Positions 7,270 through 15,010 of a stretch of 15,702 bases of DNA are shown here, in pieces (the stretch's first letter is position 1; every line of letters starts with the position of its first letter). The position numbers and the translations under genes were made by a program. This DNA is from Gammaproteobacteria bacterium (GTDB lineage Bacteria; Pseudomonadota; Gammaproteobacteria; GRL18): assembly GCA_030632625.1 (NCBI GenBank), contig DAOVUK010000015.1, positions 1 through 15,702 on the forward strand, given 5' to 3'. The notes below the pieces were generated by a model. That model did no database searches and was not told where the DNA came from. It saw nothing but the letters and a program-made list of their open reading frames with translations.

Positions 7270-8145
7270 ATGGCTGTATTAAACGGCTCCTTATCATGTT
7301 TCGAGCAAATGGATGATGTTCAATTTAATCATTGGACCTCTTTTCTTGAACAACGAACGGGTATGCATTTACCCAGAGAAAGACGTTCATTTCTTGAGAC
7401 CAGTTTAGGTTTAAGGATGAAAGAAATAGGCATTCAAGACTTTGCCGCTTATTTCCAGCATCTACAATCAGCCAGGGATGGAGAAAGAGAATGGTTAACT
7501 CTGGTTGACCGCTTAACGGTCCATGAAACCCGTTTTTTTCGCCATCAGCCTTCACTGGATTTTCTGGAAGAAATTATATTGCCCAGGCTTTTTGAGGCTG
7601 AACCAGATAGGAAAAAATTACAGATCTGGAGTGCAGGTTGTTCGACCGGGGAAGAAGCTTATACCCTGGGTATGATTGTAAACCAGTTTTTACAACATTT
7701 ATCCAATGATCGGCACTGTTATCTTGCTGTGACAGGGATGGATATTAGTATTCCTGCCTTAGTCAAAGCACGCAAGGCAGTTTACGAGCAATACAAAGTC
7801 CGCCATGTTCCCGAGCGATACCTTGAGCAATATTTTATTGGACAGGACAATGGTTGTTATCAAATTATTGATACGCTGAAAAAACGAGTTTGTTTTGTGC
7901 CGTTTAATATTGTTGATATGAAGAAAACCCTTCTGGAACCAATGGACATTATTTTTTGCCAGAATATGTTGATTTATTTTAATCGCGACAGGCGCAAAAA
8001 AATTATACACCAGCTGGTTCAACGGCTAAAACCAGGTGGTTTTTTGGTGTTAGGAGCGGGGGAGTCGTTAAATAATCCTCACCCTGAACTGGAAAAGATT
8101 AATTTTCCGAATTCATTAGCTTTTTCAAGAAAAAAAATTGAATGA
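7270..8145 (+). CDS. pilK: CheR-type chemoreceptor methyltransferase PilK
   Basis: PilK uses S-adenosylmethionine to methylate glutamates on the receptor PilJ and so adapts the pathway. The 291-aa length equals that of Pseudomonas PilK. Visible motifs are the N-terminal helical domain with RTGMHLPRERRSFLETSLGLR (29-49), the LTVHETRFFRHQPSLDFL segment (82-99), the SAM-binding loop WSAGCSTGEEAYTLGM (120-135), VTGMDISIPALVKAR (155-169), the catalytic-domain strand DIIFCQNMLIYF (226-237), and LKPGGFLVLGAGESL (253-267). The ATG at 7270 has a weak AAGGG about 12 bases upstream. It lies 67 bp after pilJ and 153 bp before chpA; the latter gap holds only a 12-bp palindrome, TTGATATATCAA at 8265-8276, and nothing else I can name. 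Confidence 0.95.
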   Translation: MAVLNGSLSCFEQMDDVQFNHWTSFLEQRTGMHLPRERRSFLETSLGLRMKEIGIQDFAAYFQHLQSARDGEREWLTLVDRLTVHETRFFRHQPSLDFLEEIILPRLFEAEPDRKKLQIWSAGCSTGEEAYTLGMIVNQFLQHLSNDRHCYLAVTGMDISIPALVKARKAVYEQYKVRHVPERYLEQYFIGQDNGCYQIIDTLKKRVCFVPFNIVDMKKTLLEPMDIIFCQNMLIYFNRDRRKKIIHQLVQRLKPGGFLVLGAGESLNNPHPELEKINFPNSLAFSRKKIE

Positions 8146-8298
8146 GTGAGCGGCACGTATTAATGATACATGGGTTAAGGGCCTTGCTAAATGTTTTAGC
8201 TCATAATTTTACAAAGCGCTAATGGCTTTAGAACAATAAACAAAAAAAGAGACTATCAGCCTGGTTGATATATCAAAGAATAAGACTGTGGAGTAGCA

Positions 8299-11200
8299 AT
8301 GGCGACCGATTTTGAACATGGCGGCCTGAAATGGGTAATTGACGAAATTCATGAAACCCTAAAACAGGCTCGTGTGCATTTTGAATCCTTTGTTGAAGAC
8401 GAAGAGGATAATTCCCAATTACAATTTTGCACGACCTATCTTCACCAGGTTGCCGGTAGCCTGAACATGCTTGAGCTGGGTGGCTCGACCTTGCTTGCCG
8501 AAGAAATGGAATTGCTTTCACAGGCTATTTATGATGATGAAATTGTCCGGCGTGAAGACAGTTTTGAAGTCCTCATGAGAGCTTTGATTCAACTGCCTGA
8601 TTACCTGGAGAGTCTGGATCGCGGTGCTCGTGACCTGCCTATGGTGCTTCTGCCTTTATTAAATGATCTGCGAGCCACCCGTGGAGAAAAACTGCTTACA
8701 GAGGGGGCAGTTTTTTCTGTCAATCTCGCTCTTGATAATGTGAGGCCAGAACCTGACAATGGTATTGATCCAGGGTTATTAGCAAAAAAAATTCGGCATC
8801 ATTATCATCTGGGTCTTCTGGGCTGGTATCGTGATAGTACAAGTATTGCCAGTATTAATAGAATCAAAAAAGTTGTTGTTAAACTAAAAGGAAGTATCAA
8901 AACGCCTAACTTCTACCAGCTTTTTAGTTTAATGGAAGCTTTTATTGAAGGTTTAATGGATAGAAGTATTGATTCCAGTGTATCAACTAAGCATTTGTTA
9001 GGCCAGGCTGATCGTTATATTAAACATTTGATTGATTCAGGTGAATCAACTGATTCTTATACTTATAATGATGAACAGGAACTTAAGAGTCTAAAGAAAA
9101 ATTTACTGTTTTATATTGCCCATAGCAAAAATTCTAATGATCTTGAGAGCTCTGCAATTAACTCGGTCAAGGCATTCTATAAGCTGTCTGACATTATTCC
9201 TGATGAAGATGAACTGGAAGATGCACGAGCCAGCATGGGGGGTGCTAATGCAGATTTAATGGAAACAGTGACGGGTGTCATTTTAGATGACCTGGCGAAT
9301 GTTAAAGAGCAGTTAGATATTTTCGTTCGTAATGTGAGTGAGCTTTCAGGTGAAAGTTCTTCACTCGCTGAGGGCTCCATACTTGCTGAAGGCTCTCTAC
9401 ACGCTGAAGGCTCTCCGCTAGCTAAAGGCTCAGAACATCGGGAAAGTCTACAGGTCATTATTGGTACGATGACGCAAATTTCAGATACGCTCGCCATGTT
9501 AGGACAAAATGCGCCCAGGGGTGTATTACAGGATAAAATTGAACAACTTAAATCAATGTTTGACACAGAGCAGGTGCTTGAACATACGATACTAATGGAA
9601 GTTGCAAGTGCTCTGTTATATGTTGAATCTGCAGTATCAGAAATGGGCCATGGTGGGTTGTTCAGCCATTCTGATGAAGATGAGGAAATTGATCTGTCAA
9701 AAATTGAGATGACAGAGCAAGAAAAAAATGAACTGCAGATTGTTGTTATTGATGAAGCTAAAAAAGAATTGTTAAAAGTAAAAGAAGGGATCATTTCACT
9801 GATTGATACTTTTGCTAATGATGTCCAGAATCCAGAAGAAAATGAACACAGTATTAATTTGGTTTATTCCAGTTTGAATTCTATTGGTGGGGTTCTGGAG
9901 CTGTTAAATAAAGAACAGGGTGCTCAAATTGTAAAAGACTGTGCTGCTTTTGTGGTCAACAATATGGTGGTTAATAACGTATTGCTTTCAGAAAATGAGC
10001 AGCAGCATCTGGCATATACTATTACCGCACTCGAATATTATCTTGATGCCATTGCAGAAAAACAGCATGATATATCTATTATTGAAAGTGTTGCACAATC
10101 GGGAGTCGATCAATTATTAGGTCGTGAGAGTGATGTCCCTGCTTATGATTCTGAACTGAGTGAAGCATTGGCAAGATGGATGCAGGATGTTTCTATAGCT
10201 GCTGCAAAAGAAAATTTACTCAAAGCTGTCATTTCTGTCGCTGAACAAGTGAAATTATTACAGAATGAAAAAGCAGAAGAAATTGCTCATCAAATGGAGT
10301 CAATGATTAATCTGGTCAGAGACAATCCGGATTCTCTCAGTGATGATATTTCCAGTACTTTACGCTGGGCAGCAGAAACAATTAATCGAATTATCCGCAA
10401 TGCGACTGAATTAAAAGAAAGTGAACCTGCAGACGCTGAAAAAAAAACACTAGAGGAAATTGATTATTTAAAAAACCCGGACGTCCAACAGGCAGTTCAT
10501 AATGACTCTTTATTTGCTGAGGGCTCTTTACCTGTTGAAGACTCTTTACTGGTTGAAGACTCTATACCCGTTGAAGACTCTTTACTGGTTGAGGACTCTA
10601 TACCCGTTGAGGACTCTTCAACTGGACAGGAGCCTGCTGGCCTTGAAGAGAGTTCAGAAAATATCCCACCAGAAGAAATTCAATCAACACCTCAGGCAGC
10701 AAAGACGCATTTAATCCCTGATCCTGCAAAAGATTATCCTGATATAAAAAAACTGGAAACATCAGATGATGTTGATCCGGAAATAATGGAAATCTTTATT
10801 GAAGAAGCTCAAGAGGAAATTGAAAAACTATCCACGCTCTACCCGCAATGGAAGTCAGCACAAAACAGCATGAATGCGTTAACTGATATGCGTCGCTCAT
10901 TTCATACACTCAAAGGAAGCGGGCGACTGGTTGGTGCATATGAAATGGGTGAGTTTGCATGGGCTTTTGAAAATCTAATCAGTCGTGTTATAAATAAGAC
11001 GATTACTGCTGATGAATTACACTTTGCAACAGTTGAATCTGCTCTTAATATGCTTCCTGAAATTATTGATGCATACGAACAACAAAGATTTTCAAATGTT
11101 GATTCTTCACGAATTGCTGCCTATGCACATATCTTAAGTAAGGGTGAAACATTTGATATTAAACTATTGAATCAGGAGACAGATAAAACAGCGACTGATC

Positions 11201-14200
11201 TTATTGAGGTTGGAGAAAAAACTAAATCTGTTGACTCTGAAATAGTTGAAGACTCTAAACTGGTTGAAGACTCTGCATTAGTTGAAGACTCTGAACAGGT
11301 TGAAGACTCTAAAATCACAATAGAAGCATTAAATGAAGAAGAGGAAGATGAAGATGAAGAGTGGATGGATCCCGTACTGTTAGAAATATTTACTAATGAA
11401 GCCTTAGGCCATATTAAAAATATTGAACAATTTATCGAGCAATGTCATTTACTAAATGATACCTGCCCGCCGGATGATATTTTAACCAGAAGTTTGCATA
11501 CGCTGCGCGGTAGTGCTCACATGGCAGATATTCACGCCATCGGAAATGTCAGTGAGCAAATGGAAAAGGCTGTAAAAGTAATTGCTGAGAAAGGGCAGAT
11601 ACTGGACCCGGAATTTATCCAGTTATTGGCTGAACTCGCTCAGTTCAGCACATCAGTATTAGAGCAGTTGAGTAAATCGACAACAACGATTCCTGAAGAA
11701 AATGAAGAACTTCAACATAGAATTTTAGAAAAATATGAACAGGTATTGCATCTTGAAAACCTGTTAGATGCCAGCGAAGTCAGTGAAGAAATCAGTATCA
11801 GTGAGGAACGGCTTAATATTGAACAAGACACTCCTGGTTCAACTGAGGGTTCTGAAGTATTTGAAGAAGAGAAACAGGCTGAAGCTGAAGACTCAGTGTT
11901 TGGTGAATATGATGATGAATTACTGCAAATATTTATTGAAGAAGGTGAAGAGTTACTTGAATCCAGTGGACAGGTACTGCAGAATCTGAAGGAAAATAGC
12001 CGTGATGCAAAAGCACTGAATCGCTTGTTGAGAGATATGCATACTCTCAAAGGTGGGGCCAGAATGGCTGGCGTAACAGCAATTGGCGACTTAACTCATA
12101 GTTTTGAAAGTAAACTGGAACAGTTTACTCAGGGTGATATGGTTTTCTCTCACAACCATATTGATCTGCTTTTGCAGGTACACGATGTTCTCTCTTCAAT
12201 GGTCGATGACTTGAAAAGTGCTAAAAAAGTTGAGAGTAATGCCGATATTATTGCCCAGCTTGATAGTATCAGTGAAGAAGAATCAATTGATACACACACT
12301 GAGACTGACAGCGCAGATTCCTCATCCGCAGAGCCGCTTTTAGATAGCGCTGAAGAAAAGTTTATAGCGATTAATGAGCAATCACCTGCTGAAAGTTCTT
12401 CAGAAGAAGAACTACTGGCTGAATTCTATGATGATGATCTGATGGAGATCTTCCTTGAAGAAGCACAGGAACTCATGGACTCAAGTGATGCTGCACTTTC
12501 TCAATTAAAGCATGAACCGGGTAATTCCGATCAATTAAAGCAGCTCTTAAGAGACTTGCATACGATTAAGGGTGGCGCCCGAATGGCAGGCATTTCACCA
12601 ATTGGTGACTTGACCCATAGCCTTGAAACTCAGCTTGAAAAAATTACCAGTCTGAACCAGACACCCAGCCAGCAATTTTTTGAGCTTTTGCACCAGGCTC
12701 ATGATACCCTTAATGATATGCTGGATGATCTAAAAGCGGGTAGAGCTGTCAGATCAGCCGATGAGCTCATTACACAAGCGGAAATTATTAAGCAGGGTGA
12801 AACTGGTGAAGATGCTCAGCAAAAGACTGAGGAAACGAGCCAATCTGAAGATACTGAACAAACGAGTGACGTTGAATCCGATGAGCCCACTGCTGCTGAA
12901 AGTGAAACAGATGCTGTAGAAATTATTGAGCATGATGATAGCATTAAGCTTATCGATGAACATGAGGAAAGTCTTCAACCCGAGGAAAGTCTTCAACCCG
13001 AGGAAAGTCTTCAACCCGAGGAAAGTCTTCAACCTGAGAACGTTCCTGAACCTGAGGAACTGCTGAAACCTGAACACACAATTTTTGGCACTGAACCAGA
13101 AGAAATCAAGCCAGAACAAGTCGCTGCAAATAAAACCAAAGTAACTGCAGCTAATACTGAACGGGTCAGGGTTAGTGCTGATATTTTAGATGAGCTGGTC
13201 AATTATGCAGGTGAAGTGAGTATTTACCGTTCTCGCCTGGATCAGGGCAGCAATGAAGTTCAAGTCTCACTGGATGAAATGAATACGACTATTATTCGTC
13301 TTCGGGAACAGTTGCGTCGCTTTGAAATGGAAACAGAAGCTCAAATCCAGTCACGTATGGATCAGGCTGAATCCCTGGGTTATGAGCGTTACGAAGAATT
13401 TGATCCATTAGAATTTGATCGTTTCTCAAATATGCAGCAGATCACCCGTGCCATGGCTGAAACTGTATCGGATTTGGATAGTATTGAAAACACAATGAAA
13501 AACCTGAACAGTGAATCAGAGACACTGCTGATTCAGCAGGGACGCGTCAATACTGATTTGCAGGAAGGCTTAATGCGAACTCGTATGGTTCCTTTTAAGA
13601 GCCAACTGACTCGATTTCGTCGAATTATCCGACAAACCTCTAAGGAACTGAAAAAACAGGTTAATTTTGAACTTTATGGTGGTGATCAGGAAATCGATCG
13701 TCGCGTATTAGAGAAAATGATGGCACCTCTTGAGCATATGCTGCGCAATGCTATTGCCCATGGTATTGAGACACCAGAAGAACGTGAAACAGCAGGAAAA
13801 AAACCAGTCGGTAATATCAAACTGATTATCGGGCGTGATGGTTCTGAAATTGAGATTAAAGTTATCGATGATGGTGCCGGAATTAATATTGAAGCAGTAC
13901 GAAAAAAAGCGATTGAACATGGCTTGATGCTGAAAAATGCCAAACTGACCGAACAGGATATTATTCACTTTATTATGGAGTCAGGTTTCAGTACTGCGAC
14001 TGAAGTGAGTCAGATTTCAGGCCGTGGTGTTGGTATGGATGTGGTTAATGCTGAAATAAAGCAGCTCAACGGCACGCTGGATATTGATTCACAAGAAGGC
14101 AGCGGTTCAATCTTTAAAGTGCTGATGCCACTGACAATGTCGGTCAGTCGAGCTCTGATGGTTGAAGTGGGTGAGGAAATTTTTGCTATCCCGCTTGTCG

Positions 14201-14976
14201 GTATTGAAAATATTATTCGAGAAACAAATGATGTGCTCGAGCGTTTAACTGCAAGTAATGATACCTATTATCAATGGCATAATGAACAATATCAGTTCAT
14301 GCATCTTGGTACCGCATTAGGCATTAATAGGCCTTCATTGCCGGGAGATAAAACCAAAGCACCTATTTTATTAGCACGTTCAGGTGAACACCGTGTTGCC
14401 CTGTTCGTCGATGGACTCATGGGCAGTCGGGAAATTGTTGTCAAATCGGTTGGTCCGCAATTAAGCACAGTAAAAGGAGTCACAGGTGCAACTATTTTGG
14501 GTGATGGAAAAATAGCCTTGATTTTAGATCTGGGTGTTCTCGCACGTGAAGGCGCAATGATGAAAGTTGCTGCAGAACAGGACATGGAAATCAAAGCAGC
14601 TGAAAGTGTCACTACAACCGTTATGGTTGTTGATGACTCAATTACTGTAAGAAAAGTAACACAACGTTTATTGCAGCGCTATGACTATCAGGTTATCACT
14701 GCTAAAGATGGTGTGGATGCTATTGCAACTTTGCATGAATCAATACCTGATGTGATGTTGCTCGATATTGAGATGCCGCGTATGGATGGTTTTGAATTAG
14801 CAACGCATATGCGGGATGATGACAAACTTAAACATATCCCTATTATTATGATTACATCAAGAACAGGTGACAAACACAGAGACAGAGCGATGAAAATTGG
14901 AGTCAATGAGTATATGGGCAAACCATATCAGGAACATGATCTGATTGCTAATATCAGAAAACTAACTGATGTATAA
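8299..14976 (+). CDS. chpA: Hybrid chemotaxis histidine kinase ChpA with several Hpt domains
   Basis: ChpA is the central kinase of the Pil-Chp system. It autophosphorylates under control of PilJ-PilI and passes phosphate to PilG and PilH. The 2225-aa protein has: an N-terminal FimL-like part (1-about 330) with an Hpt-like YLHQVAGSLNM (His49); a degenerate Hpt-like segment LNSIGGVLELL (Asn527 where His would be); four canonical Hpt domains with phosphorylatable His869 (FHTLKGSGRLVG), His1067 (LHTLRGSAHMAD), His1248 (MHTLKGGARMAG) and His1421 (LHTIKGGARMAG); a dimerisation helix region (from about 1621); an HATPase core with N-box Asn1817, G1 DDGAG (1857-1861) and G2 GRGVGMD (1908-1914); a CheW-like domain (about 1947-2090); and a C-terminal receiver (Asp2112/2113, phosphoacceptor Asp2156, Lys2208). 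Four 18-bp repeat arrays code for its linkers. GGAG at 8290-8293 supports the start. Pseudomonas ChpA is somewhat longer, with more Hpt-type domains. Confidence 0.96.
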   Translation: MATDFEHGGLKWVIDEIHETLKQARVHFESFVEDEEDNSQLQFCTTYLHQVAGSLNMLELGGSTLLAEEMELLSQAIYDDEIVRREDSFEVLMRALIQLPDYLESLDRGARDLPMVLLPLLNDLRATRGEKLLTEGAVFSVNLALDNVRPEPDNGIDPGLLAKKIRHHYHLGLLGWYRDSTSIASINRIKKVVVKLKGSIKTPNFYQLFSLMEAFIEGLMDRSIDSSVSTKHLLGQADRYIKHLIDSGESTDSYTYNDEQELKSLKKNLLFYIAHSKNSNDLESSAINSVKAFYKLSDIIPDEDELEDARASMGGANADLMETVTGVILDDLANVKEQLDIFVRNVSELSGESSSLAEGSILAEGSLHAEGSPLAKGSEHRESLQVIIGTMTQISDTLAMLGQNAPRGVLQDKIEQLKSMFDTEQVLEHTILMEVASALLYVESAVSEMGHGGLFSHSDEDEEIDLSKIEMTEQEKNELQIVVIDEAKKELLKVKEGIISLIDTFANDVQNPEENEHSINLVYSSLNSIGGVLELLNKEQGAQIVKDCAAFVVNNMVVNNVLLSENEQQHLAYTITALEYYLDAIAEKQHDISIIESVAQSGVDQLLGRESDVPAYDSELSEALARWMQDVSIAAAKENLLKAVISVAEQVKLLQNEKAEEIAHQMESMINLVRDNPDSLSDDISSTLRWAAETINRIIRNATELKESEPADAEKKTLEEIDYLKNPDVQQAVHNDSLFAEGSLPVEDSLLVEDSIPVEDSLLVEDSIPVEDSSTGQEPAGLEESSENIPPEEIQSTPQAAKTHLIPDPAKDYPDIKKLETSDDVDPEIMEIFIEEAQEEIEKLSTLYPQWKSAQNSMNALTDMRRSFHTLKGSGRLVGAYEMGEFAWAFENLISRVINKTITADELHFATVESALNMLPEIIDAYEQQRFSNVDSSRIAAYAHILSKGETFDIKLLNQETDKTATDLIEVGEKTKSVDSEIVEDSKLVEDSALVEDSEQVEDSKITIEALNEEEEDEDEEWMDPVLLEIFTNEALGHIKNIEQFIEQCHLLNDTCPPDDILTRSLHTLRGSAHMADIHAIGNVSEQMEKAVKVIAEKGQILDPEFIQLLAELAQFSTSVLEQLSKSTTTIPEENEELQHRILEKYEQVLHLENLLDASEVSEEISISEERLNIEQDTPGSTEGSEVFEEEKQAEAEDSVFGEYDDELLQIFIEEGEELLESSGQVLQNLKENSRDAKALNRLLRDMHTLKGGARMAGVTAIGDLTHSFESKLEQFTQGDMVFSHNHIDLLLQVHDVLSSMVDDLKSAKKVESNADIIAQLDSISEEESIDTHTETDSADSSSAEPLLDSAEEKFIAINEQSPAESSSEEELLAEFYDDDLMEIFLEEAQELMDSSDAALSQLKHEPGNSDQLKQLLRDLHTIKGGARMAGISPIGDLTHSLETQLEKITSLNQTPSQQFFELLHQAHDTLNDMLDDLKAGRAVRSADELITQAEIIKQGETGEDAQQKTEETSQSEDTEQTSDVESDEPTAAESETDAVEIIEHDDSIKLIDEHEESLQPEESLQPEESLQPEESLQPENVPEPEELLKPEHTIFGTEPEEIKPEQVAANKTKVTAANTERVRVSADILDELVNYAGEVSIYRSRLDQGSNEVQVSLDEMNTTIIRLREQLRRFEMETEAQIQSRMDQAESLGYERYEEFDPLEFDRFSNMQQITRAMAETVSDLDSIENTMKNLNSESETLLIQQGRVNTDLQEGLMRTRMVPFKSQLTRFRRIIRQTSKELKKQVNFELYGGDQEIDRRVLEKMMAPLEHMLRNAIAHGIETPEERETAGKKPVGNIKLIIGRDGSEIEIKVIDDGAGINIEAVRKKAIEHGLMLKNAKLTEQDIIHFIMESGFSTATEVSQISGRGVGMDVVNAEIKQLNGTLDIDSQEGSGSIFKVLMPLTMSVSRALMVEVGEEIFAIPLVGIENIIRETNDVLERLTASNDTYYQWHNEQYQFMHLGTALGINRPSLPGDKTKAPILLARSGEHRVALFVDGLMGSREIVVKSVGPQLSTVKGVTGATILGDGKIALILDLGVLAREGAMMKVAAEQDMEIKAAESVTTTVMVVDDSITVRKVTQRLLQRYDYQVITAKDGVDAIATLHESIPDVMLLDIEMPRMDGFELATHMRDDDKLKHIPIIMITSRTGDKHRDRAMKIGVNEYMGKPYQEHDLIANIRKLTDV
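9367..9438 (+). repeat. 18-bp repeat array 2 (chpA, residues about 357-380)
   Basis: Four units run from GCT: GCTGAGGGCTCCATACTT, GCTGAAGGCTCTCTACAC, GCTGAAGGCTCTCCGCTA and a diverged GCTAAAGGCTCAGAACAT. They are read as AEGSIL, AEGSLH, AEGSPL and AKGSEH. The array interrupts a loop in the N-terminal FimL-like half of ChpA. Confidence 0.88.
10504..10623 (+). repeat. 18-bp repeat array 3 (chpA, residues about 736-775)
   Basis: Six units start at 10516, 10534, 10552, 10570, 10588 and 10606, after a partial unit from 10504. The first is GCTGAGGGCTCTTTACCT; the rest alternate between GTTGAAGACTCTTTACTG and GTTGARGACTCTATACCC, so a 36-bp higher-order repeat is visible. They are read as AEGSLP, VEDSLL and VEDSIP. 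The array fills the linker before the His869 Hpt domain. Confidence 0.92.
11230..11316 (+). repeat. 18-bp repeat array 4 (chpA, residues about 978-1006)
   Basis: A shortened 15-bp unit at 11230-11244 is followed by four full units at 11245, 11263, 11281 and 11299. Each begins GTTGAAGACTCT and varies in the last six bases. They are read as VEDSKL, VEDSAL, VEDSEQ and VEDSKI. The array lies in the linker between the His869 and His1067 Hpt domains. Confidence 0.92.
11884..11901 (+). repeat. Isolated single unit of the 18-bp repeat (chpA)
   Basis: GCTGAAGACTCAGTGTTT matches the family core GYTGARGRCTC and is read as AEDSVF in the usual sense frame. It lies in the linker just before the His1248 Hpt domain. 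One copy may be a remnant or a seed of an array, but chance is possible for a single unit in an acidic linker. Confidence 0.5.
12964..13071 (-). repeat. 18-bp repeat array 5 (chpA, opposite orientation)
   Basis: GAGGAAAGTCTTCAACCC occurs three times exactly (12964, 12982, 13000) and once with a single change (13018). Two diverged units follow (13036, 13054). It is read as EESLQP. On the other strand the unit is GTTGAAGACTTTCCTCGG, which carries the same GTTGAAGACT core as arrays 3 and 4, so the array is inverted relative to the other three in chpA. It fills the linker between the last Hpt domain and the kinase core. Confidence 0.9.
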
Positions 14977-15010
14977 TTTGATTCATGTCACTATGAAATA
15001 TAATATTTAG

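Noticed and set aside
8265..8276. TTGATATATCAA palindrome before chpA as an operator
   Set aside because: It is short, AT-rich and single-copy here; a chance origin is likely.
9177..9794. 205-codon minus-strand frame inside chpA
   Set aside because: It is a Ser-rich shadow of the acidic chpA coding strand, with no start signal or recognisable domain.
10552..10617. Convergent selection for an acidic linker peptide as the sole explanation of the repeats
   Set aside because: Inverted arrays with the same DNA core but other peptides (EESLQP, NSPELD, EPSAGK) do not fit a purely peptide-level cause.
10504..10623. CRISPR array
   Set aside because: The 18-bp units are directly tandem without spacers, in frame inside a gene.
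10502..10714. Second plus-strand frame through array 3 (LKTLY-type repeats) as a small gene
   Set aside because: It is the +1 reading of the 18-bp repeat inside chpA. It shows only that this frame has no stops.
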